The notes beneath the pieces were generated by a model. It saw only the letters and a program-made list of their open reading frames with translations, did no database searches and had not been told where the DNA came from. 43,745 nucleotides of DNA from an uncultured Lachnospiraceae bacterium (GTDB lineage: Bacteria > Bacillota > Clostridia > Lachnospirales > Lachnospiraceae), in assembly GCA_934317845.1 (NCBI GenBank), contig CAKRES010000022.1:1-43745 (forward strand), written 5' to 3'. Shown piece by piece: positions 17,212 to 25,356 of this stretch; the first letter of the stretch is position 1; each line of letters opens with the position of its first letter. A program made the translations under genes and the position numbers.

Positions 17212-17217
17212 ATTATA
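17212..17217 (-). promoter_or_regulatory. Candidate -10 box upstream of the PilZ gene
   Basis: TATAAT on the minus strand (17217-17212), 54 bases upstream of the PilZ start. The hexamer 17 bases further up (TGGTAA) is a poor -35 match, so an activator or another sigma factor may be involved. Confidence 0.4.
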
Positions 17218-17308
17218 TCAAAAATTACGGAATATTACCATAAAAAAAGACACAATTTGTTCATATTTTCTAAAAAAATTGTGAGAAATAAGGTGCTGTG
17301 CTTTCTAC

Positions 17309-17337
17309 TTGTTTTTGTGCCTTAGATACGATAAAAT
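17309..17337 (+). promoter_or_regulatory. Sigma-A promoter for the GH3-type lipoprotein
   Basis: TTGTTT (17309-17314), 17-base spacer, TAAAAT (17332-17337). The transcript would start near 17344, supporting the GTG start at 17370. Confidence 0.6.
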
Positions 17338-17369
17338 AGAACTGTTTGAAAACAAATGAGGTGATTCCT

Positions 17370-18653
17370 GTGAAAAAGAGAATGATTCTCCTGTTTTTAT
17401 GTGTTTTACTGGTTGTTTCCCAGTCCGGATGCAGTCTGATGACGGACAGTGCGATTTCTTATATTGATGCGGAGACAGATATCAGTGAATTATCCGATGC
17501 CACGATCGATACGATCGTCGAGAATATTGTAAACGGCATGTCGTTAGATGAGCAGATCGGGCAGATGTTTATGGTGGATTTGAAAACATTTGATTTATCA
17601 AAGAAAAGCATAAAAAAGGGAACGTTATCCAACAAAATAAAGAAAAATCTGGAGTTATATCCGGTGGGGGGCATCGTCCTTTACGGTTCTGATGCCAAAA
17701 GCAAGAGCCAGATGGAAAAACTGACATCTGCTCTGCAAAAGCAAAGTAACCTGCCGCTTTTTCTGGCTGTTTCTGAAGAAGGAGGAACGATGAGTCCGCT
17801 TTCTTCTAAAAAGAAGATGGGACTTTCTGCATACCCTTCTGCACAGGAACTCGGAGCAATGCAGAATACCGATCAGGTACGGAAGAACGGAGAAACGATG
17901 GCAGCGGAGCTTTTAGATCTGGGGATCAATCTGGATCTGGCACCAGTCTGTGATCTTGCTGCGTCCACGGAACCGGAAAGCTCTGCAGTAGCCGAACTTG
18001 GCAGCCGGCTTTACGGTTCTGATGCCAAAACAGTGGCAAAGGTAGTAAAAGCACAGGTGAAAGGAATGGTGTCACAGGGGATCGGTGTGACTTTAAAGCA
18101 TTTTCCGGGGCAGGGCTCTGCTTCTTCTGATACCAGGATCAGCGCTGCAAATCTGACCCGTTCGATCGAACAGCTTAGAAGTGAAGATTTCCTTCCGTTT
18201 CAGTCCGGCATCAAGGCAGGTGCACAGGTTGTGATGATGTCACAGACAGCGAGCAGTCTGGTGACGGGAGATACAAAGCCTGCCTGCATGTCAAAGGTAT
18301 GGGTAAACAGTGTATTGCGCGAGGAATTAGGATTTGACGGGGTTGTTATGACCAATACCATGAATATGCGTACGATCACGACACAGTATACGTCCAAAGA
18401 AGTAGCAGTCAACTGTGTCAATGCCGGAGTGGATATGATCCTTTCACCGGATGATCTGGAAGAGGCATACGACGGACTTCTGGATGCTGTGAAAAAGGGG
18501 ACGGTAAAGAAAGAGCGGATTCAGGCGGCAGTGCGTCGGATCATCCGTTTAAAACTAAAGCTTGGCATTTTGCCCCTGGATTCACAGATCGTGATCAAAG
18601 CCAGTCAGAACAGTTATGAGAAGATCGGAGAGCAGGAGAAACAGGGTAAATAA
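17370..18653 (+). CDS. GH3 (NagZ-like) lipoprotein with substituted catalytic residues
   Basis: 427 residues from GTG 17370 (GAGGTG 6 bases upstream), which gives a clean lipoprotein signal MKKRMILLFLC..SQSGC. The rest is a glycoside hydrolase family 3 N-terminal barrel, as in beta-N-acetylhexosaminidases: QIGQMFMVD, EEGG, NLDLAPVCDL, TLKHFPGQG and a C-terminal GVDMILSPDD/RIIRLK stretch. The NagZ Asp-His acid/base dyad is Asp-Thr-Arg here (Asp254, Arg256), and the nucleophile position in GFDGVVMTNTMNM is Asn329 instead of Asp. It is therefore likely a non-catalytic sugar- or peptidoglycan-binding lipoprotein on the outer face of the membrane. The same genus may have an active paralogue elsewhere. 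Confidence 0.85.
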   Translation: MKKRMILLFLCVLLVVSQSGCSLMTDSAISYIDAETDISELSDATIDTIVENIVNGMSLDEQIGQMFMVDLKTFDLSKKSIKKGTLSNKIKKNLELYPVGGIVLYGSDAKSKSQMEKLTSALQKQSNLPLFLAVSEEGGTMSPLSSKKKMGLSAYPSAQELGAMQNTDQVRKNGETMAAELLDLGINLDLAPVCDLAASTEPESSAVAELGSRLYGSDAKTVAKVVKAQVKGMVSQGIGVTLKHFPGQGSASSDTRISAANLTRSIEQLRSEDFLPFQSGIKAGAQVVMMSQTASSLVTGDTKPACMSKVWVNSVLREELGFDGVVMTNTMNMRTITTQYTSKEVAVNCVNAGVDMILSPDDLEEAYDGLLDAVKKGTVKKERIQAAVRRIIRLKLKLGILPLDSQIVIKASQNSYEKIGEQEKQGK

Positions 18654-18715
18654 TACCAGAATTTTGCCACATTTCTGCCATATTTTATGAAATAGTTAGA
18701 ATTTAAGGCCGGCTC

Positions 18716-18744
18716 TTTCCAATTGAAAGGACAGGTGTTAAAAT
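18716..18744 (+). promoter_or_regulatory. Possible promoter for purF
   Basis: TTTCCA (18716-18721), 17-base spacer, TAAAAT (18739-18744), 40 bases before purF. The -35 is weak. No purine riboswitch core is visible in the 131-base gap. Confidence 0.35.
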
Positions 18745-18784
18745 AAGTAATGGTGATTTCATTTATCAAAAAAAGGAGATTCTT

Positions 18785-20209
18785 ATGGGCACAAATTTTG
18801 AGAATGACAAAGCACATGAAGAATGCGGCGTCTTTGGCATGTATGATTTTGATGGAAATGATGTAGCAGCCAGTATTTATTATGGACTATTTGCATTACA
18901 GCACCGGGGACAGGAGAGCTGCGGTATTGCGGTTTCTGATACCGAGGGACCGAAAGGTGTGGTGCAAACGAAAAAGGGTATGGGACTGGTACATGAGGTA
19001 TTTGAACCGGATGATTTTACAAAATTAAAAGGGAATATCGGGGTTGGACATGTCCGTTATTCTACGGCAGGAGCAAGTACGATCGAGAATGCACAGCCTC
19101 TTGTTTTAAATTATGTAAAAGGAACACTGGGACTTGCGCATAATGGTAATCTGATCAATGCAAATGAGCTGCGGGAAGAACTAGCTTATACCGGAGCAAT
19201 CTTTCAGACGACGATCGACTCCGAGGTCATCGCTTATCATATCGCAAGACAGCGGATCAATACAGCCACTGTAGAAGAAGCGGTTGCACGGGCAATGAAT
19301 AAGATCAAAGGAGCATATTCCCTGATCGTGATGAGTCCCAGAAAATTGATCGGTGCGAGAGACCCTTACGGGTTTAAGCCACTTTGTATTGGAAAGCGGG
19401 ACAATGCATATGTGCTTGCTTCAGAAAGCTGTGCGCTGGATACGATCGGTGCGGAGTTTGTCCGGGATGTGATGCCGGGCGAGATCGTGACGATTTCTCC
19501 AAAAGGAATAGAATCTGATACTTCCATGTGTATCAAAACACAGGGAAGATGTATTTTTGAATATATTTATTTTGCAAGACCGGACAGTTATATTGATGGA
19601 GTCAGTGTATTTGATTCAAGGATCATTGCGGGACGTTGTCTGGCAAAGGATTCGCCGGTAGAGGCTGATCTGGTGGTTGGTGTACCGGAATCCGGCAATG
19701 CGGCAGCACTCGGTTATTCTTTAGAATCCGGAATTCCTTATGGAACGGCATTTGTAAAAAATACTTATGTAGGACGGACGTTCATTAAACCAAAGCAGAG
19801 CAACCGGGAGTCGAGTGTGCGCGTAAAGCTGAATGTGTTAAAGGAAGCCGTGGCAGGTAAACGCGTTATTATGATCGATGACTCCATCGTAAGAGGAACG
19901 ACCAGTGACCGTATCGTAGGAATGTTGAAGGAAGCCGGAGCCAAAGAGGTGCATGTGCGGATCAGTTCCCCACCATTTTTGCATCCGTGTTATTTTGGAA
20001 CCGATATTCCAAGTGAGGATCAGTTGATCGCTCATAACCGGACGGTCAATGAGATCTGTAAGATCATTGGAGCGGATACCCTTGGATATCTGAATCTTGA
20101 CCGGTTAAAGGAATTGGCACCGGGACTGGATTTCTGTGAAGGATGCTTTTCCGGAACGTATCCAATGGAGCCGCCCAAAGAGGATATTCGTGGAGAATAT
20201 GAAAAATAG
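18785..20209 (+). CDS. purF: Amidophosphoribosyltransferase
   Basis: 474 residues. Catalyses the first committed step of purine synthesis, PRPP plus glutamine to phosphoribosylamine. A 13-residue propeptide precedes the nucleophile Cys14 (HEECGVFGMY), which would become the N-terminus after processing, as in the B. subtilis-type enzyme. The glutaminase domain spans about 14-240, the PRPP site is VIMIDDSIVRGTTS, and the C-terminal FCEGCFSGTYP cysteines are typical of the iron-sulfur-containing class. AAAGGAG lies upstream. purB follows 18 bases after the stop, forming a two-gene purine operon. Confidence 0.97.
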   Translation: MGTNFENDKAHEECGVFGMYDFDGNDVAASIYYGLFALQHRGQESCGIAVSDTEGPKGVVQTKKGMGLVHEVFEPDDFTKLKGNIGVGHVRYSTAGASTIENAQPLVLNYVKGTLGLAHNGNLINANELREELAYTGAIFQTTIDSEVIAYHIARQRINTATVEEAVARAMNKIKGAYSLIVMSPRKLIGARDPYGFKPLCIGKRDNAYVLASESCALDTIGAEFVRDVMPGEIVTISPKGIESDTSMCIKTQGRCIFEYIYFARPDSYIDGVSVFDSRIIAGRCLAKDSPVEADLVVGVPESGNAAALGYSLESGIPYGTAFVKNTYVGRTFIKPKQSNRESSVRVKLNVLKEAVAGKRVIMIDDSIVRGTTSDRIVGMLKEAGAKEVHVRISSPPFLHPCYFGTDIPSEDQLIAHNRTVNEICKIIGADTLGYLNLDRLKELAPGLDFCEGCFSGTYPMEPPKEDIRGEYEK

Positions 20210-20227
20210 AAAAAAGGAGAAAGAAAG

Positions 20228-21682
20228 ATGAGTAACGACAAGTATGTAAGCCCATTATGTGAACGCTATGCCAGCAAGGAGATGCAGTACATTTTTTCCC
20301 CGGACATGAAGTTTAAAACATGGAGAAAACTCTGGATCGCTCTTGCAGAGACAGAGAAAGAGTTAGGACTTACCGGAAGCGATGGAAAACCACGTATTAC
20401 CGATGAGCAGATTGAAGAATTAAAGGCGCATGCAGATGACATTAATTACGATGTTGCCAAGCAGCGGGAAAAAGAAGTACGCCACGATGTTATGAGCCAT
20501 GTGTACGCTTACGGTGTGCAGTGCCCAAAGGCTGCCGGAATTATTCATCTTGGTGCAACAAGCTGTTACGTGGGAGATAATACCGATGTGATCGTGATGA
20601 CACAGGCCATGAAGCTGGTGCGAAAGAAATTATTAAATGTGATCAATGAATTAAGTAAATTTGCTATGCAGTACAAGGATCTTCCTACGTTAGCATTTAC
20701 GCATTTTCAGCCGGCGCAGCCAACGACAGTCGGAAAACGTGCTACATTATGGCTGCAGGAGTTGATGCTTGACTTAAGCGATCTGGAGTACATGATCGGA
20801 CAGCAGAAGCTGCTTGGTTCTAAGGGAACGACCGGAACACAGGCTTCTTTCTTAGAGCTGTTCCACGGAGATCATGAGACTGTTCGAAAGATTGATGGAA
20901 AGATTGCTGAGAAGATGGGATTTGAGGGATGCTATCCGGTATCCGGACAGACCTATTCCCGTAAAGTTGATGCCAGAGTATTGAATGTGTTGAGTGGTAT
21001 TGCACAGAGTGCGCACAAATTCTCCAATGATATTCGTCTGTTGCAGCATTTGAAAGAGATTGAGGAACCATTTGAGAAGAATCAGATCGGATCTTCCGCA
21101 ATGGCCTATAAGAGAAATCCAATGCGCAGCGAGCGTATCGCGTCATTGGCCAATTATGTGATGGTAGATGCGTTAAATCCGGCGATCACAACTGCAACTC
21201 AGTGGTTTGAGAGAACGTTAGATGATTCTGCCAATAAGCGTATCTCTATTCCGGAGGCATTTTTAGCAATAGATGGTATTTTGGATCTGTACCTCAATGT
21301 GGTGGATGGACTTGTGGTATACGACAAAGTAATCACGCAGCGTTTTATGAAAGAGATTCCGTTTATGGCAACAGAGAATATCATGATGGATGCAGTAGCT
21401 GCCGGCGGAAACAGACAGGAGCTGCATGAAAAGATCCGTACCTACTCCATGGAGGCAGGTGCCGTTGTGAAAAAAGAAGGAAAAGAGAACGATCTGGTAG
21501 ATCGTATTGCAAAGGATCCGGCATTTGGAATGAGCAAGGAACAGATTGAAGCATTGCTGGAACCGAAGAATTTTGTGGGAAGAGCACCGGAGCAGACCAA
21601 AGAGTTTATTGAGGAAGTAGTACAGCCTGTTCTGGATGCCAATGCAGAGCTGCTTGGTATGACTGCACAGATCAACGTATAA
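20228..21682 (+). CDS. purB: Adenylosuccinate lyase, long eukaryote-like type
   Basis: 484 residues. Cleaves SAICAR to AICAR and adenylosuccinate to AMP in purine synthesis. The fumarase/aspartase superfamily signature GSSAMAYKRNPMRSER is present, along with HDVMSHVYAYG, GIIHLGATSCYVGDNTD and THFQPAQPTTVGKR. The overall pattern (QWFERTLDDSANKR, PFMATENIMM) and length look much closer to vertebrate ADSL than to the roughly 430-residue B. subtilis PurB. AAGGAGAAAG precedes the ATG. It shares a transcript with purF and ends at a strong terminator. Confidence 0.96.
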   Translation: MSNDKYVSPLCERYASKEMQYIFSPDMKFKTWRKLWIALAETEKELGLTGSDGKPRITDEQIEELKAHADDINYDVAKQREKEVRHDVMSHVYAYGVQCPKAAGIIHLGATSCYVGDNTDVIVMTQAMKLVRKKLLNVINELSKFAMQYKDLPTLAFTHFQPAQPTTVGKRATLWLQELMLDLSDLEYMIGQQKLLGSKGTTGTQASFLELFHGDHETVRKIDGKIAEKMGFEGCYPVSGQTYSRKVDARVLNVLSGIAQSAHKFSNDIRLLQHLKEIEEPFEKNQIGSSAMAYKRNPMRSERIASLANYVMVDALNPAITTATQWFERTLDDSANKRISIPEAFLAIDGILDLYLNVVDGLVVYDKVITQRFMKEIPFMATENIMMDAVAAGGNRQELHEKIRTYSMEAGAVVKKEGKENDLVDRIAKDPAFGMSKEQIEALLEPKNFVGRAPEQTKEFIEEVVQPVLDANAELLGMTAQINV

Positions 21683-21706
21683 TACGGATAAAACAAAACA
21701 TGATGA

Positions 21707-21742
21707 AAGTCCTCGAAGCTGCTTCGGGGACTTAACTTTTTT
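21707..21742 (+). terminator. Terminator of purF-purB
   Basis: AAGTCCTCGAAG (21707-21718) pairs with CTTCGGGGACTT (21722-21733), 12 bp with one G-U and a 3-base loop, followed by AAC and six T (21737-21742). Confidence 0.88.
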
Positions 21743-21793
21743 CTCACTTATCTGAGTTAGAATAAGAAAAAACATAGTTGGGAGCGAATAGAC

Positions 21794-24319
21794 ATGAAAC
21801 GTATCAGTTACATATTAATAGCGGTGATGTTGTTGTCACTGGTTTGTCCCACCACTTCTTATGCACAGCAGGAAGGGGATACCGTCACAACGTCTTTGAG
21901 CACATCAAAGGATGCCAGTGGGGAGGCTTCTTTTGATGCGAGTAAAGATGCCAGCGGGGATGTAAGCAGAGATGCGAGTAAAGATGCCAGCAAAGATGCT
22001 GATAAAAAGAAACCGTATGAGGGGAAGACTGCTCCGGCTCCGGTTCTCCTTTTTAAAGGAGCAACAAGTCTCTGGGTGAATAAAGAAGCCGGTGATTTGG
22101 AATATGGCATCCGAAAAGCGAAAGAAGAGAAGGAATTTAGCTGGCAGGACAATAATCTCTTTTTTGGACTTGAGGTTCATACTGCCTATGAGATTGCGAT
22201 CCGTTATAAAGAAAAGGAGAAGATGCAGGCAGGAGGAATCAGAAAGATCCTGACTGTGACAACAGATGATTGGAACTATAGTCTGCGTTACCATTTGAAA
22301 GAAGGTAAAAATGTAGCTTCCAATCCAATTTCTTATCAGGCAGGGGCAGGAGAGGTATTGCTTGTCAAGCCAAAGCGGAGCGGTTATCGGTTTGACGGCT
22401 GGTATTTAGATGCGGGATTAACCAGGCGGGTCAACTCGTGGAGTGCCAGCCTTTCGACCAATCAGCATTTGTATGCGAAATGGACGAAGATCAGTCAGGC
22501 AGCTGTGAGAGGGGTAAAGGTGCGCGTAAAGTCCGGGAAAAAGCTCGCCATTTCTTTTGCGAAAAAAGCGACTGCCGAGTGGTATGAGGTGCAGTATTCC
22601 AAAAGAGCGGCATTTAAAAAGGCAGATACCGTGACGCAGCTTACCAAGGGTAATTATACGACTCCGGCGTTGATCAAAGGAACGACCTATTATGTGCGGG
22701 TGCGTAGTATGGCATATGATTCCTGCGGTGTGCTTTGTACCGGAAGTTATAGCAGTGTTGTGAAGAAACAGACAACCATGTATAAAAATGGTGCAAGTGC
22801 AGTAGAAACAGGGGCGAAAAAGAAAAAGAAAGCAAAGAAAATAAAGAAAAAAGTGGTTAAGGGTAAAAGTATTTACCTTACTCTTCAGGAGAAAAAACAG
22901 CTGGAGGTTCCGGCACAGTTAAAAAAGGAAGCAAAGAAAGGTTTTTTAAGTCTTTCTATAAAAAGTCTCAAGCCGGGAAAGGCCGGGGTTACGAAAAAAG
23001 GTGTGGTAACCGGAAAAAAGACTGGCAAGACAACCATTAAGATCACAGGAAAAACGAAGATCGTAAAATGTCCGGTTGTGATCGAAAAGCTTTCTTCTAA
23101 GATCAGTAAGAAGCTTTATGTCGTAGGTGAGCATGGAACAATTTCTTTAACAGGAGCAACGAGCAAGGTTATGTTTCATTCTTCGAATCCTTCGGTTATG
23201 ACGGTTGATCAAAATGGTACGCTTTATGCAGTAGGCAAGGGTGAGGCAGCGATCACGATGAAGTACCATGGTCACACTTATCAGGAAACAGTAACCGTGA
23301 TCACGGTGGAGCAGTCTTATATCAATGCAACGAAGGACTTTTATTTTCATTGTATCTATAAGAAACTGGCATGTGGTGACAGTTATACTATCCCGTATTC
23401 GGTGACACCGTCTACGATACCGCCTGAGCATATTGTGTTTCGTTCCAGCAATCCTTCGGTTGCTACTGTGTCAAACGGCATAGTGACGGCAAAAGGCGTA
23501 GGAGAAACAGTCATATCAGTAGTGTATCAGGACATGGAAACGAAAATGACGGTACAGGTAGTGAATGGACAACAGGAAGCCGATGCGGTGCGTCTGGTCA
23601 GCCACCGGGGAAGTGCAAGAGCACCGGAGAATTCAATGCAGGCGTTCCAAAAGGCACAGGAAGAGGGCTATGAATATGTGGAAACGGATGTCCGTTTTAC
23701 CAAAGACAATGTCCCGGTTCTGCTACACGATGCTACAGTATACCGTACCAGCCAGGCTTTGGAAAATGTAAAGCTTAGTGCGCTGACTTATGAGCAGTGC
23801 AAAAATCTTGATTTTGGTGCTTATTTTGGAAAAGAGTATAAGAATGTTAAGATCGTGCGTCTGGATGAATTCCTGTCCTGGTGCAGGGAAAGCGGTATGA
23901 ACTGTTACATTGAATTAAAGGGAGACTGGTACTATGAACAGTGCCGCTTGATCGCGGAGCTGGTAAAGTATTATGGAATGGGAGAGAAAACCACTTTCAT
24001 CAGTTTCCAGCAAGTATCATTGCAAAGTGTGGCAGAGTTATTGCCGCAAGCACGACTTGGAGTATTGAGTAATACACTTGATGAAGCAAGTGTGGACAAG
24101 GTGCTGGAACTTAAAAATGGAACAAATGAAGTTTTTCTGGATGCAAAATTTACCGGTTCCTATCCGCTGGAAATCCTTCAGATGCTTGGAGATGCACAGA
24201 TTCCATTAGAATGTTTTACCTTAAATACCAAGGAATTGGTGGAAACAGCAAGATTGTATGGGGCAAGAGCGGCGACAACAGATCAGGTCACCCCTGACAT
24301 CATGGAAAAGAAGCAGTAA
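21794..24319 (+). CDS. Secreted glycerophosphodiester phosphodiesterase with surface-repeat domains
   Basis: 841 residues. Signal peptide 1-24 (ends TSYAQQ). Residues 40-71 are a low-complexity DASK/DASG repeat. An InlB B-repeat-like domain lies at about 163-232 (GYRFDGWYLDAG..LYAKW), a fibronectin-III-like stretch at about 240-327, a lysine-rich linker at about 340-360, and Big_2-like domains between about 370 and 590 (VMTVDQNGTLYAVGKGEAAITM). The C-terminus from about 600 is a GDPD domain: His604-Arg605 in VSHRGSARAPEN, ETDVRFTKDNVPVLLHD and YIELKGD, so the catalytic residues are intact. It would hydrolyse glycerophosphodiesters, from phospholipid or teichoic acid breakdown, at the cell surface. 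The next secreted gene follows 12 bases later. Confidence 0.9.
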   Translation: MKRISYILIAVMLLSLVCPTTSYAQQEGDTVTTSLSTSKDASGEASFDASKDASGDVSRDASKDASKDADKKKPYEGKTAPAPVLLFKGATSLWVNKEAGDLEYGIRKAKEEKEFSWQDNNLFFGLEVHTAYEIAIRYKEKEKMQAGGIRKILTVTTDDWNYSLRYHLKEGKNVASNPISYQAGAGEVLLVKPKRSGYRFDGWYLDAGLTRRVNSWSASLSTNQHLYAKWTKISQAAVRGVKVRVKSGKKLAISFAKKATAEWYEVQYSKRAAFKKADTVTQLTKGNYTTPALIKGTTYYVRVRSMAYDSCGVLCTGSYSSVVKKQTTMYKNGASAVETGAKKKKKAKKIKKKVVKGKSIYLTLQEKKQLEVPAQLKKEAKKGFLSLSIKSLKPGKAGVTKKGVVTGKKTGKTTIKITGKTKIVKCPVVIEKLSSKISKKLYVVGEHGTISLTGATSKVMFHSSNPSVMTVDQNGTLYAVGKGEAAITMKYHGHTYQETVTVITVEQSYINATKDFYFHCIYKKLACGDSYTIPYSVTPSTIPPEHIVFRSSNPSVATVSNGIVTAKGVGETVISVVYQDMETKMTVQVVNGQQEADAVRLVSHRGSARAPENSMQAFQKAQEEGYEYVETDVRFTKDNVPVLLHDATVYRTSQALENVKLSALTYEQCKNLDFGAYFGKEYKNVKIVRLDEFLSWCRESGMNCYIELKGDWYYEQCRLIAELVKYYGMGEKTTFISFQQVSLQSVAELLPQARLGVLSNTLDEASVDKVLELKNGTNEVFLDAKFTGSYPLEILQMLGDAQIPLECFTLNTKELVETARLYGARAATTDQVTPDIMEKKQ
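21911..22006 (+). repeat. Eight tandem 12-base coding repeats (DASK-type)
   Basis: Encodes DASG-EASF-DASK-DASG-DVSR-DASK-DASK-DADK. Units share the core gatgc(g/c)ag(t/c)aaa. This forms a flexible acidic/serine spacer after the signal peptide. Confidence 0.85.
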
Positions 24320-24331
24320 GAAAAGAGGAAA

Positions 24332-25213
24332 ATGATGAAATATCTAAGAAAACAAACGATATTGCTAGGGCTTTTGATTGCCGGATTTTTGTCGGCAAAT
24401 GGAGCAGTGGGGGCAAAAGCAGCGAAATCCCCTGTGGTATTTCAGGATGCCGTGTCCTATGATGCGGTTGCCAAAAGTGCAGTGATCTCCTATCATTTAA
24501 ATGGAGGCAGCAATGCGGCAAATCCGACAGAGGTGGAAAAATCGACGACGGTGTCTCTGCTTCCGGCAACAAAAAAGGGCTATACGTTTCTTGGCTGGTA
24601 TGACAATGCCATGTTTTATGGAAGCAGCCATACTTCGGTTTCCTATTCGGAGGAAGGGGTTGATCTGTATGCCAAATGGCAGCAGGATACCTATACGATT
24701 CACTATAATTATGCCGGTGGCAAAAAAAATCTGACTAATCCGGTGACAACCCATTATGCTGATGAGGCAAAGCCGATCTATGATGCCAGACGAAAAGGGT
24801 ATCAGTTTGATGGATGGTTTTGTGAAACAACCGGAAAAATGATCACCGTCATTCCTTCCAATGTGACCAATGACATGTTTCTTACTGCAAGATGGAAAAA
24901 AGTTACGGTGAAGGCCGCAAAAAAAGCAAGCCTCTCCCGTAAGCTGGGGGTGTGCTTGAAGTTGACGGGGAAAACAGTAAAGGGAGCAGAGGGCTACGAG
25001 TTTCAGTACTGGGCGAAAAATGGGAAAAAATATAAAGTGGAAGCGTCAAAAGCTACCTTTTTGGTAACCAGATGGAAGCAGAAAGTAGCGTATCGGATGC
25101 GCTATCGTGCATTTTGCTACGACTCCACAGGAGCAAAGGTGTATGGAAAGTATTCTGCTACAGCCAAATTAAAAGCGATAAAAACATCTAAAAAGAAAGC
25201 TGCAAAGAAATAA
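24332..25213 (+). CDS. Secreted InlB B-repeat protein
   Basis: 293 residues. Signal peptide about 1-32 (LLGLLIAGFLSANGAVGAKA). Two InlB/Listeria-Bacteroides repeats follow (about 50-115 and 117-190; GYTFLGWYDN..DLYAKW and GYQFDGWFCET..LTARW), then a fibronectin-III-like module matching that of the preceding GDPD protein, and a lysine-rich tail (SKKKAAKK). ATG 24332 and ATG 24335 are equally possible starts; AGAGGAAA precedes both. Shared repeat types and 12-base spacing suggest that it works with the GDPD protein at the surface. No enzyme domain or LPXTG motif is seen. Confidence 0.85.
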   Translation: MMKYLRKQTILLGLLIAGFLSANGAVGAKAAKSPVVFQDAVSYDAVAKSAVISYHLNGGSNAANPTEVEKSTTVSLLPATKKGYTFLGWYDNAMFYGSSHTSVSYSEEGVDLYAKWQQDTYTIHYNYAGGKKNLTNPVTTHYADEAKPIYDARRKGYQFDGWFCETTGKMITVIPSNVTNDMFLTARWKKVTVKAAKKASLSRKLGVCLKLTGKTVKGAEGYEFQYWAKNGKKYKVEASKATFLVTRWKQKVAYRMRYRAFCYDSTGAKVYGKYSATAKLKAIKTSKKKAAKK

Positions 25214-25241
25214 AGCAGAATGATTTCTTTTACCAAATCCC

Positions 25242-25270
25242 TTGCTTTTTAGGTTTTACTATGCTATTCT
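25242..25270 (+). promoter_or_regulatory. Promoter for purA
   Basis: TTGCTT (25242-25247), 17-base spacer, TATTCT (25265-25270). The leader of about 80 bases contains a small hairpin AGTCC/GGACT (25322-25326 with 25332-25336) right before the ribosome binding site. Confidence 0.5.
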
Positions 25271-25356
25271 ACTAAAGTGTGTGTGACCACATGCAAAAAA
25301 AGTAATAAATTATGAGTTAGTAGTCCGCATAGGACTCTCTTTAGGAGGCTGAACAA

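Noticed and set aside
18654..18784. Possible purine riboswitch before purF
   Set aside because: The conserved core and pseudoknot loops are not visible in the 131 bases.
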